Positions 25,863 through 34,164 of a DNA stretch of 64,000 bases are shown here, in pieces. The position numbers and the translations under genes were made by a program. Origin of the DNA: Kurthia huakuii LAM0618 (GTDB taxonomy: Bacteria; Bacillota; Bacilli; Bacillales_A; Planococcaceae); contig NZ_AYTB01000015.1 of assembly GCF_000505545.1 (NCBI RefSeq), positions 62,001 through 126,000 on the forward strand. The letters are read 5' to 3'. The notes beneath the pieces were generated by a model that saw only the letters and a list, made by a program, of their open reading frames with translations, did not search any database and had not been told where the DNA came from. How positions within the stretch are numbered: the first letter of the stretch is position 1; every line of letters begins with the position of its first letter.

Positions 25863-28157
25863 ATGATTACAACAACAGCAATTGGTTACCCGTATATCGG
25901 CGAAAATCGCGAATGGAAACGCCTTCTAGAGCGCTTTTGGAAACAAGAAATCGATGAACAAACAGTGCAAGCTGAATGGAAAAATTTACGCATCACGCAC
26001 TTGAAAAAGCAACAAGCACTCGGCTTAACCCAAGTAACAACGGGCGACTTTACAATGTATGACCGCATGTTAGATATGGCATTTCTTTTCAATTTAATTC
26101 CATCACGCTATCGCACGTTAGAAGAGGTGCCCACGCTGACAACATATTACGCAATGGCTCGTGGTACAAGTGATACGGTAGCTTCAGAAATGACAAAGTG
26201 GTTCAATACAAACTATCACTATATCGTTCCTGAATATGAAGGTGCCACATTGTCGTTAAATCACAACTATTATGTCGATTGGTTTTTAGAAGCGAAAGAC
26301 GCCGTCGATGTAGACGTTAAACCAACATTAATTGGACCAGTAACGTTTTCAAAATTAACGAAAGGTTACAATGATAAAGAGCTCGCGCATTATTTATTAG
26401 AGCTACTGCCGCTTTACACGCAAGTCCTACAACAGCTCGTTGATGCAGGTGCTGAGTGGATTCAACTAGAAGAACCGATTTTTACAACGGCACTTTCAGA
26501 AAGTGATGCCCGCCTAGCCGAAGTGATTTATACACAACTGGCAGAAGCCGTGCCGCAAGCAAAAATCATGCTGACAACGTATTTCGAAGCATTAACGCAT
26601 TTTGAGCGCATCACAAACTTACCCGTAGCAGGTATCGGACTAGATCTTGTACATGGCAAAAAAGAAAATTTAGCATCGCTGCGTCAACATGGCTTCCCTG
26701 AAACGAAAACATTAGCACTTGGCGTTGTCAACGGCCGTGACATTTGGGCAAGCAATTTGCAAGAAGTGGCACAAGATGTCCAAGCTGTGCAAACGCTCGT
26801 ATCACCTCAAAATATTTGGCTACAACCGTCGTGTAGCTTGCAGCATTGCCCGGTAACTGTGTCCAATGAAACGACACTATTTGAGACGTTAAAAAATGCA
26901 CTTGCATTTAGCGATGAAAAATTAACAGAGCTTGTCGAAGTGAGTGGTTATATCGCAACGGCTACATGGCCAAATCCAAGTGCAGTTTCGTCTAGTATGA
27001 AGCGTATTGAGGCATTGAAAAATCATTCGAGTCGCCAAAACGAGACAGTTTCTACCGCTCTCGCAAAACTCGATGAACATGATTTCAAGCGCGCGATGCC
27101 ATTTACAGAACGACTTCCGTTACAACAGGAAGCATTGAAGTTACCGCTATTTCCGACAACAACGATTGGTAGCTTCCCGCAATCAAAAGAAGTGCGCTCG
27201 TGGCGTGCAGCATGGCGCCGAGGAGAGTTAGATGATGTAGCATACGAAGCAAAACTTAAGGATGAAACACGTCGCTGGATTACGATTCAAGAGGATATTG
27301 GTTTAGATGTATTCGTGCATGGGGAGTTTGAGCGTACCGATATGGTCGAATATTTCGGCGAAAAACTAGCTGGTTTTGCATTCACAACATTTGCTTGGGT
27401 CGTTTCATACGGCTCACGCTGCGTTAAGCCGCCAATCATTTATGGCGATGTAGACTGGTTAGCGCCAATGACCGTTAAAGAAACCGTCTTTGCCCAGCAA
27501 CATACCGATAAATGGATGAAAGGTATGCTGACGGGTCCGGTAACGATTTTAAATTGGTCATTCGTCCGTAATGACATCACACGTGATATCGTTGCAGCTC
27601 AAATTTCCCTCGCTTTGCGTAAAGAAATCGACGCGCTTGAACAGGCTGGCATTCGCATTATCCAAGTCGATGAACCAGCACTACGCGAAGGCTTACCACT
27701 GCGCAAAGAAAATTGGCAAACATATTTAACATGGGCGATTGACGCATTTAAACTAGCCACATCACGCGTCGATCATACGACACAAATCCATACGCATATG
27801 TGCTACTGTGAATTTAACGATTTTATTGCACCAATTACCGCACTTGATGCTGACGTGATTTCACTTGAAACATCGCGCAGTCATGGTGAGCTCATTCATT
27901 CACTGAAAGAAAATCCATATCCATATGGTGTAGGGCTTGGCGTCTATGATATTCATAGCCCCCGCGTACCAGCAGTCGATGAAATGGCGACGATTTTAGA
28001 CGACAGTTTAGCAGTTATTCCAACGCAGCATTTTTGGGTCAATCCAGATTGTGGCTTAAAAACGCGTCAAGAACCTGAAACAATTGCGTCGCTAAAACAT
28101 ATGGTTGAAGCGGCCACAGCATTGCGTCAAAAAGCGTACCAGCATCATTTATCATAA
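25863..28157 (+). CDS. metE: Cobalamin-independent methionine synthase MetE
   Basis: A 764-residue enzyme, full length for MetE, that moves a methyl group from methyltetrahydrofolate (polyglutamate) to homocysteine, making methionine in the cytosol. N-terminal domain: residues 1-410. The C-terminal catalytic barrel begins at FPTTTIGSFPQSKEVR, with zinc-ligand regions HTHMCYCEFND and VNPDCGLKTR (His/Cys and Cys ligands) present. GGAGG precedes the ATG by 7 bases. Transcription is gated by a cobalamin riboswitch and terminator, so the enzyme should be made only when B12 is short. This implies that the cell also has the B12-dependent MetH elsewhere. Confidence 0.96.
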   Translation: MITTTAIGYPYIGENREWKRLLERFWKQEIDEQTVQAEWKNLRITHLKKQQALGLTQVTTGDFTMYDRMLDMAFLFNLIPSRYRTLEEVPTLTTYYAMARGTSDTVASEMTKWFNTNYHYIVPEYEGATLSLNHNYYVDWFLEAKDAVDVDVKPTLIGPVTFSKLTKGYNDKELAHYLLELLPLYTQVLQQLVDAGAEWIQLEEPIFTTALSESDARLAEVIYTQLAEAVPQAKIMLTTYFEALTHFERITNLPVAGIGLDLVHGKKENLASLRQHGFPETKTLALGVVNGRDIWASNLQEVAQDVQAVQTLVSPQNIWLQPSCSLQHCPVTVSNETTLFETLKNALAFSDEKLTELVEVSGYIATATWPNPSAVSSSMKRIEALKNHSSRQNETVSTALAKLDEHDFKRAMPFTERLPLQQEALKLPLFPTTTIGSFPQSKEVRSWRAAWRRGELDDVAYEAKLKDETRRWITIQEDIGLDVFVHGEFERTDMVEYFGEKLAGFAFTTFAWVVSYGSRCVKPPIIYGDVDWLAPMTVKETVFAQQHTDKWMKGMLTGPVTILNWSFVRNDITRDIVAAQISLALRKEIDALEQAGIRIIQVDEPALREGLPLRKENWQTYLTWAIDAFKLATSRVDHTTQIHTHMCYCEFNDFIAPITALDADVISLETSRSHGELIHSLKENPYPYGVGLGVYDIHSPRVPAVDEMATILDDSLAVIPTQHFWVNPDCGLKTRQEPETIASLKHMVEAATALRQKAYQHHLS

Positions 28158-28170
28158 ATCCATGAAAAAG

Positions 28171-28221
28171 GCGAACCTAGCAGAAAACTTCACGTTGAAG
28201 ATTCTGTATAGTTCGCTTTTT
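28171..28221 (+). terminator. Intrinsic terminator after metE
   Basis: A long hairpin with outer stem GCGAAC/GTTCGC and inner CAGAA/TTCTG and CTTCA/TGAAG pairs is followed by five Ts. Confidence 0.8.
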
Positions 28222-28256
28222 GCTGTTCCATAGGTAGAACAATCTTTTCTCAACTA

Positions 28257-29156
28257 CTAGATTTTACTTACTAAGGAGTTTGATACAACTTCTAACTCCG
28301 TTACTTGTTGCATTAACGCTTGAAACTGCGCTGTTAAAATGCCTAATTCCGTCGTCGTATTTTTCATTTTAGTATCAATTTCTGCCGTTCCAAGTGCATG
28401 TTGATCTAATGTTGTCATAATATAGTTGATAATTTCATTGGCATCTTTAACAGAATGGTCTACATCGTTCGATCATTTTCTTACTTCCGTCGCAACGACA
28501 TTAAAGCCCTTCCCATAAGGACCTGCATGTGCTGCTTCAATCGCTGCGTTTAATGCTAACAAATTTGTTTGACTCGCAATTTTTTTAATCGTTTTCGTCA
28601 CATTCGATACTTCTTGTGCATTCACAATTAATTGCTTTATACTTTGAAAATTATCATTTACTTCAGACTCTAAATCCTTCATTACTTGCAACATCACATT
28701 TATACCGTCCGTCCCTTCTGTATAATTACGATACAAATAAGAAACAATATGTTGTAACTTTTGCTCAATATTTTCAAGATGCTGCTGCTTTTTTGTTACA
28801 TCTGTCGCAAATTTCAACACGCCCACTACGTGTGAATCTTCTATAATCGGCATATACGTGGCATCAATCCAGACGATATCACCTAATTTATTTTTCCTTT
28901 TTACAATCCCTTTAAAACATTGACCACGCAACAATGAATTCCAAAATTTTTCATATTCTAAAGATTGTACATCTTCACTAAAACATAAATTTTTATGCTT
29001 TACATGATGTAATGCTCCTTGTTCATATTTCATGACACGGCAGAAAATATCGTTCGCAAATACAATATTTTTCGACGTATCAAATTGAATGACAGCCAAA
29101 TTAGAAAAAATCGTTTGGATTAATGTCGTTGAATTCATTTCTAATACATTATTCAT
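28257..29156 (-). pseudogene. PAS-containing soluble methyl-accepting chemotaxis-like protein, interrupted by an in-frame TGA
   Basis: The frame from 29156 encodes a PAS domain (residues about 15-120) and a short chemoreceptor signalling domain with the hairpin tip [30 protein letters not shown]. It then meets TGA at 28475-28473, and continues in the same frame, open, for 71 more codons to TAG at 28257 (next residues SNDVDHSVKDANEI). In relatives EVRK is followed by Leu-Ser, so TTA changed to TGA by one base (position 28474) explains the stop. The truncated product (227 residues) would keep the tip but lose the returning helix. There is no transmembrane segment. It is either a recent pseudogene or a base-call error. 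Confidence 0.8.
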
Positions 29157-29418
29157 TGCTACACCCCTTTAATCATCTATTTATACGTTAGGCATAGTGT
29201 AAATTAGATAGATAAAAAATGCAAAAAATAACATTATTACCAATAAAAATATAATAATATTAAAAAACGGATGATTAAGTTTGTTTTTTACTAAAAAAAA
29301 TGAAAAAAGTTGCTGAAGGATGAGTTTCAAATTCTTTTTTTAAGCGATACATTTTTAAATCATTATTTTTGTCATAGAAAAATCGCTCTATTTTTCACAA
29401 TCATTTAAAATTTCTTCT

Positions 29419-29558
29419 AAAAAAGAGGCTGGGACAACACAGTTCATGTTCCTTTTTTAGCGTTCGCCACAAAAAACCGGAACCGCGCCACAGCGCAATT
29501 CCGGTTTTTCTTATGCTCATCTGAGAGGATGTTGTTACACGTATGTCCCAGCCTCTTT
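29419..29558 (-). repeat. Dispersed ~140-bp repeat, copy A
   Basis: The ends are inverted repeats, AGAGGCTGGGAC (29424) and GTCCCAGCCTCT (29545). Inside is a strong symmetric hairpin built on AAAACCGGAA...TTCCGGTTTT, which looks like a bidirectional terminator. A second copy in the opposite orientation lies at 61378-61518; by eye the two agree at roughly four of five positions. Copy A lies just beyond the 3' end of the nitroreductase gene and can end its transcript. Similar GAGGCTGGGAC elements are common in Bacillales genomes. Confidence 0.8.
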
Positions 29559-29565
29559 CAACTAT

Positions 29566-30192
29566 TTAAATAAAACGCGTTAATTGTTCAGCCGGAATAC
29601 GTGAAGAACCATATGCTGGAGTAGCCGCTTCCCCAATTGAAATTAATACGACAGGGAATTCATTTTCAGGTAACTTAAAGTGTTCAGCAAATTGCTGTTT
29701 ATTGAAGCCACCCATTGGCACTGTATCATAACCCATATCTTTTGCTAGTAACATAATTTGCATTGAAATTAAACCCGCGTCAAATTGAATAACACCTTTT
29801 AACGCTTCATCTGTTAATCCCGCATATAAGTTCAATGAGTTTTGAATCATATTATCAGCAATTTCACGCGACATAAACCCTTGTTCTACATTCGCATCGT
29901 AAATCGCTTGAGCGTTTTCATACATTTTCATATCACCTAAAATGGCAATTGTCGCAGAAGATTTTACAATTTGTTCTTGATTAAAAGCAATTGGTAGTAG
30001 TTCTTTTTTTGCCTCTTCATCTTGAATGACAAGGAAACGCCAAGGTTGCATATTGCTTGATGATGGCGCTGTTGTAGCTAATTGTAATAATTCCATTAAT
30101 TTTTCTTGTGGAATAGTCACGCCTTCTTTATATTTACGAACCGATTTACGGTCCTCCATAATTTGTTGCGTTGCTGTTTGTGTAGAAATCAT
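29566..30192 (-). CDS. Nitroreductase family protein
   Basis: A 208-residue FMN-dependent nitroreductase-fold enzyme: an RKSVRKYKEG start motif, TTAPSSSNMQPWRFLVI (FMN binding), and GYDTVPMGGFN near residue 150. Such enzymes reduce quinones and nitro compounds with NAD(P)H. Its ATG overlaps the stop of the upstream MarR gene by four bases (ATGA), so both are made from one message. This pairing resembles quinone/thiol-stress systems such as MhqR-MhqN of B. subtilis; the inducer here is inferred. Confidence 0.88.
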   Translation of the reverse strand: MISTQTATQQIMEDRKSVRKYKEGVTIPQEKLMELLQLATTAPSSSNMQPWRFLVIQDEEAKKELLPIAFNQEQIVKSSATIAILGDMKMYENAQAIYDANVEQGFMSREIADNMIQNSLNLYAGLTDEALKGVIQFDAGLISMQIMLLAKDMGYDTVPMGGFNKQQFAEHFKLPENEFPVVLISIGEAATPAYGSSRIPAEQLTRFI

Positions 30193-30629
30193 TGTATTCG
30201 TCCTTCTTTCATTGTAGTTACATTGTCATTAAGTCGCGCGATAAAATTTTGCAGCTGTGCAAAATCCTCTGCAGAAAACCCACGATAGAGTTCGTCAAAA
30301 AATTGTGTACGATTACACGAACAGCCACTTAGCTGTTGCCTACCTGCCATACTTAGCTGCACAAATACCTCGCGATTATTGTGCGCATTCCGTTGGCGCT
30401 CAACAAAGCCTTCTTGCTCTAAAATTTTTAAATGTCGCGTAATCGCTGCCTGGTCAATTTTCAACACATCACGCAAATCGCTTTGTACCATTTTGCCGTG
30501 ATGGTAGAGTTGCTGTAACATTTCATAGCGTGTTAAGCTCATATTCGTTGATTTCTCAAAGCATTGCGTCACCTGACGATCAATGCTCTTTAATGCCATT
30601 AATAATTGCTTCATCTCTTCCTGACTCAT
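30189..30629 (-). CDS. MarR-family transcriptional regulator
   Basis: A 146-residue MarR protein with the winged-helix core MVQSDLRDVLKIDQAAITRHLKILEQEGFVERQRN. It contains Cys23 and a GCSC pair-bearing segment, which could sense oxidation or electrophiles (inference). The start is the ATG at 30629, 7 bases after AAGGGG; the open frame extends 14 codons further up through the operator. Two tandem TTGA-N4-TCAA palindromes lie upstream, fitting self-repression of the regulator-nitroreductase operon. Confidence 0.88.
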   Translation of the reverse strand: MSQEEMKQLLMALKSIDRQVTQCFEKSTNMSLTRYEMLQQLYHHGKMVQSDLRDVLKIDQAAITRHLKILEQEGFVERQRNAHNNREVFVQLSMAGRQQLSGCSCNRTQFFDELYRGFSAEDFAQLQNFIARLNDNVTTMKEGRIQ

Positions 30630-30644
30630 GGTAAAACCCCTTCG

Positions 30645-30698
30645 TTGATTTATCAATCGTTGACTAGTCAATTATATAAAAATCATAATGTTTTTCAA
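30645..30698 (-). promoter_or_regulatory. Promoter and tandem palindromic operator of the MarR-nitroreductase operon
   Basis: On the minus strand, TTGAAA (30698-30693) - 16 bp - TATAAT (30676-30671) is followed at once by two palindromes: TTGACTAGTCAA (30660-30671, perfect) and TTGATTTATCAA (30645-30656). The first overlaps the last base of the -10 box, so a bound MarR dimer would block transcription. Confidence 0.75.
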
Positions 30699-30760
30699 TG
30701 ATTTTATACGCGTTACAAAAAAACAATACTATCAGTCTATTTTAAACCCTAAAATTAACA

Positions 30761-30795
30761 GAAAAAAGACCGCATTCATTGAGGAATGCGGTCTT
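30761..30795 (-). terminator. Intrinsic terminator
   Basis: The stem AAGACCGCATTC/GAATGCGGTCTT, read on the minus strand, is followed by TTTTTTC. It closes the unknown gene that ends at 30804. Confidence 0.9.
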
Positions 30796-30803
30796 AATAA
30801 TAC

Positions 30804-31241
30804 TTAGCGATATTTATCCATCGCATCAAGCAGCGCAATTTCTACAAATTCAGCGAGCTTAATGCCTTTTTCTTCAGCAAACTCCTTAGCTTGTTGCGCC
30901 ATTCCTTGATCAATATAAAATGTTTTACTCTTACGTTCTTCAGATGCTAGTGCCGCGGCTGCTTCCTTAATGTCGGTGGCAAGTGTCTGCTGTAATTTTT
31001 GCGTTGAATCAATCGTTACTAATTCTTTTAATTTTGTGATTTCCTCATCAGTAAATGGATGGAATGGCTTAACTTGCACCCATTTTTCTGCATGTTTATC
31101 GTAAATAAAACCTCGCGACGCCAAATGAGCAACAATTTCTTTCGCCTTCATATCAATTTTTTCATCTTTTAATACTTTTTTAATTTCTTTCGCTGATTTT
31201 CCGGCTAATGCTTCTTTCACAATCAATTGATTTTGATGCAC
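30804..31241 (-). CDS. Protein of unknown function, mostly helical
   Basis: A 145-residue charged, helical protein that I do not recognise. The N-terminal 50 residues (AGKSAKEIKKVLKDE, KAKEIVAHLASRGFIYDKHAEKW) could form a small helix-turn-helix-like or SAP-like fold, and the C-terminus (AKEFAEEKGIKLAEFVEIALLDAMDKY) looks like a ribbon-helix-helix-type dimerisation segment. The start proposed is the GTG at 31241, 8 bases after AAGGAGG; the ATG at 31247 lies too close and the ATG at 31262 precedes the site. It is monocistronic with a terminator. Confidence 0.6.
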   Translation of the reverse strand: MHQNQLIVKEALAGKSAKEIKKVLKDEKIDMKAKEIVAHLASRGFIYDKHAEKWVQVKPFHPFTDEEITKLKELVTIDSTQKLQQTLATDIKEAAAALASEERKSKTFYIDQGMAQQAKEFAEEKGIKLAEFVEIALLDAMDKYR

Positions 31242-31336
31242 GTTCATCCCCTCCTTATTCATTATAGTTCCACGAAAATAATTTTTTTACACTTTGAAAT
31301 ATTGCCGATTATACTATCCCTACTCTTACATGTTCA

Positions 31337-31735
31337 CTATTTTCGCTCTGCATCAATAATTTCCTGACATACGGGGATTGCCTGACGTGCCGCCAAATCA
31401 AACATCACACTAACAATCATTGCTTCAGCAATCGTGATTTGTGCTTCATTGACGATTTCTTGATGCAGCGTAAAACTTTTTGTTCCAATATGTGCTAATG
31501 TCGTATGAATAATTAATTTATCGCCTAGACGTGCCTCTTTTTTAAAGTCCGTTTCTAAATGGACGACGACCGTTCCAATACGGTCCTCTTCAATAAGCTT
31601 TTTTACCGGCATGCCAATCCCGTTGTACCACGTATGGCGTGCCTGTTCTAAATAGTAAATATATTGAACGTGATTCATATGCCCATTGACATCTGTATCT
31701 GGTTCTAATACTTCTAATTTCATCTCAACTCGCAT
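31337..31735 (-). CDS. Acyl-CoA thioesterase, hotdog fold (4HBT type)
   Basis: A 132-residue hotdog-fold protein. The signature LEPDTDVNGHMNHVQYIYYLEQAR carries the aspartate/asparagine-His region of 4-hydroxybenzoyl-CoA-type thioesterases. It should cleave acyl-CoA or acyl-carrier thioesters in the cytosol; the chain specificity is unknown. The start chosen is the ATG at 31735, 8 bases after AAGGGG; the ATG at 31741 is only two bases from that site. Confidence 0.82.
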   Translation of the reverse strand: MRVEMKLEVLEPDTDVNGHMNHVQYIYYLEQARHTWYNGIGMPVKKLIEEDRIGTVVVHLETDFKKEARLGDKLIIHTTLAHIGTKSFTLHQEIVNEAQITIAEAMIVSVMFDLAARQAIPVCQEIIDAERK

Positions 31736-31779
31736 GACCATTGCCCCTTTTTAGTATTTTGTCCCTAATTCCTTTACCA

Positions 31780-32238
31780 TCAATCATTCAAATGTGCAGC
31801 ATAATAATTAATAGCGCGGCTAAAAGCTTGTACTTCATTATCATGAGATGCTTTCACATAATTTTTCAGCAACAACGCCGTTGCTTTTTCATGCTCTGCT
31901 AAATTGTAATACACCATAGCTAAAAATGGTGGCAATGCTAAATTATCTGGAAAGCGTTCATACCCTTTCTCCAACAATTTGCGCGCCTCGTCATAGCGAT
32001 GGAGCACGCGATATGTACTCCCTAAACCAATATACGCATCTACTTCATCATAGCCAAGTACAATCGCTTTTTCATAATACGGCACAGCTTGTTGCTCATG
32101 TCCTAAAACATCATGACTCGCAGCCACATAGTAATGGGCATTTGCATCTTGTGGATTCGCTATTACTAATTGCTCAAATTGCTTCAGTGCTTCTTCATGC
32201 TTTCCTGCCTTTCGTAAACGCATTGCTAATTCCCACAT
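31780..32238 (-). CDS. Tetratricopeptide (TPR) repeat protein
   Basis: A 152-residue protein made of about four TPR units (RLRKAGKHEEALKQFEQLV; ANAHYYVAASHDVLGHEQQAVPYYEKA; DAYIGLGSTYRVLHRYDEARKLL; LPPFLAMVYYNLAEHEKATALL). No other domain, signal peptide or membrane segment is present. Probably a protein-protein interaction scaffold; the partner is unknown. The start is the ATG at 32238, 8 bases after GGAGG; a TTG at 32253 is upstream of that site. Confidence 0.8.
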   Translation of the reverse strand: MWELAMRLRKAGKHEEALKQFEQLVIANPQDANAHYYVAASHDVLGHEQQAVPYYEKAIVLGYDEVDAYIGLGSTYRVLHRYDEARKLLEKGYERFPDNLALPPFLAMVYYNLAEHEKATALLLKNYVKASHDNEVQAFSRAINYYAAHLND

Positions 32239-32624
32239 ACTTAATTCCTCCAATACTTTTAATGTTCTTATTCCCTTATTTAGTTCAATTTAAATGCTTG
32301 TCATTTAAAATAATTTTCTAGTGTGCTTTCCACCTAACCATACTTTTATACTTGTTATATGTTTTATTTTTCAAAATTAAAAACTAAAAAAGATATTTTT
32401 ACCTACATAAATTTTCAGAATTAACAGAAAATTAATATTATAATAACAATAAGTCAATAGTACCCTGTTTATATTTAGTCCACTCAGTAAGAAATTCCAT
32501 CTAGTTTTTATCTTTTTTTAGAGGGTAAAGATAAACACGAATTCATTTTTAGCACACAACACGGCATATAATTCTTATACCTATAAGAGAATTATATTTT
32601 CGAACCTTAATTGGAGGGTTAATT
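32239..32624. other. Intergenic region upstream of the GGDEF pair
   Basis: No gene is seen in 386 bases. Near its right end is a TATAAT (32567-32572) merging into an imperfect inverted repeat (32569-32596, ATAATTCT/AGAATTAT arms with a small bulge), probably the promoter/operator region of the first GGDEF gene. No c-di-GMP riboswitch signature was found. Confidence 0.5.
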
Positions 32625-34148
32625 GTGGAATTATCTGTTTTTTATATATATTTTACTATTTTCTTACTTCCTGCAATTTTATTAATCAGTTGTACGACCA
32701 TTCTTTTAACACGGTCGCATACTATTAAAGCTGCAAAACTTATGGCCTATGCTTTTAACAGTTACGCCATTGCATTAATTGGTGAATTTGTCCGTCATTT
32801 AATGCCTATTACTCAAGGTTGGTGGCTAACTGAATTTATCGTTGCACCGTTTATTTTACTCGGTGCCATCCTAACATTGCATACTATATATATCGTGATA
32901 ACAAATGATACAATCATTTCATTTCGATTTGCGCCATATATTTTTTATATGCCTCTGATCTTTATGCTGACAATTATCCCATTTATTAGTATTCAGTCAG
33001 TCGATTTTTATGAATCTATCATTTGGTATTATCGTGACATGCCGTTATATACACTATTATTCTTTCTATCATTTGGTGCGATTTTATTAGCGACATTTCC
33101 TGTTTTAATTGCTGGCTACAACCGTTGCCGCAAAAGTAGCATTTTTCCGCTTATTCGTTTCTTATTGCTCAGTCAATTGTTTATTTTCACACTATACATT
33201 GTCTGTATTTTTACATTTAAATATATTCCATACCCACCTATGTGGCCGCTTTATTTAGGCGTTTTGACAACAATTACACTATTTGTCGGTATACTGCGTT
33301 TCAATTTAACACCAAGCCTTGCAAAGCGCTACTATACGATGATGAAATTAACACCATACGCAATTATACTACTTGATGAGAAACAACGTATCTTTGATTT
33401 CAATGATGCTGCAACAACATGGGCTCCATTTGAAATTGGCATGGATGCAAAAGATGCGTTTATTCTAAAAGAAAATGTTTTGCGCTTCCAAGCGTTTATG
33501 GACCGTCTAATCAAAGAAAATTCATTGCAATCGCAACTATTAACAATCAAAAATGCCAACAATGGCTCAACAACATACCTTTCGTGCAACGCTTCTGTCA
33601 TTTATTTAAATGGGGATCCGTTTTATTATTTAGTATGGTATGACCAAACAAACGAAGTTGAGCGTCAGCGAAAAATTCGTGACATGGCATATATCGATAC
33701 ACTTACAAATCTATCTAACCGTACCTATTTTAACTCGTATATTATTAGCAAAAATATGCCTGGCACGTTAATTTTGTGTGACTTAAATCACTTTAAACAT
33801 ATCAATGACACGTATGGACACCAAGTTGGCGATAAACTGCTACAACTTTTCGCCTCGTTTTTTAAAGAACATGTAAAATCCCCTCATTTAAGCGCTCGAT
33901 TAGGCGGTGATGAATTCGCCATTTACTTACACAATTGTACATCCGTTGATATCGTAGAGTCATTGTTGCATACGTTGCGCTTGCAATGCCAAACAACGCC
34001 ACTTAAATTACCAGAGGGTGACGATATTTTTATTAGCGCTAGCTTTGGCTACGCGATTTCAACAGAGCCGCTCAATCATTTAGAGCATGTCTTGCATGAA
34101 GCAGATTTAAATATGTATAAAGAAAAAAAGCACGTAAATAACGCTTGA
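32625..34148 (+). CDS. Membrane diguanylate cyclase (N-terminal 7TM sensor, PAS, GGDEF)
   Basis: A 507-residue protein: seven hydrophobic segments in residues 1-230, a PAS-like domain (about 235-345; PYAIILLDEKQRIFDFND), and a C-terminal GGDEF domain with intact ARLGGDEFAIYL (near residue 426). It should make cyclic di-GMP from two GTP. The inhibitory RxxD site that normally lies five residues before GGDEF is replaced by KSPH, so product inhibition at that site is unlikely. The start is a GTG, with GGAGGG 6 bases upstream. A paralogue of the same architecture follows after 16 bases. Confidence 0.88.
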   Translation: MELSVFYIYFTIFLLPAILLISCTTILLTRSHTIKAAKLMAYAFNSYAIALIGEFVRHLMPITQGWWLTEFIVAPFILLGAILTLHTIYIVITNDTIISFRFAPYIFYMPLIFMLTIIPFISIQSVDFYESIIWYYRDMPLYTLLFFLSFGAILLATFPVLIAGYNRCRKSSIFPLIRFLLLSQLFIFTLYIVCIFTFKYIPYPPMWPLYLGVLTTITLFVGILRFNLTPSLAKRYYTMMKLTPYAIILLDEKQRIFDFNDAATTWAPFEIGMDAKDAFILKENVLRFQAFMDRLIKENSLQSQLLTIKNANNGSTTYLSCNASVIYLNGDPFYYLVWYDQTNEVERQRKIRDMAYIDTLTNLSNRTYFNSYIISKNMPGTLILCDLNHFKHINDTYGHQVGDKLLQLFASFFKEHVKSPHLSARLGGDEFAIYLHNCTSVDIVESLLHTLRLQCQTTPLKLPEGDDIFISASFGYAISTEPLNHLEHVLHEADLNMYKEKKHVNNA

Positions 34149-34164
34149 AAAAGGGGGCGTTCTT

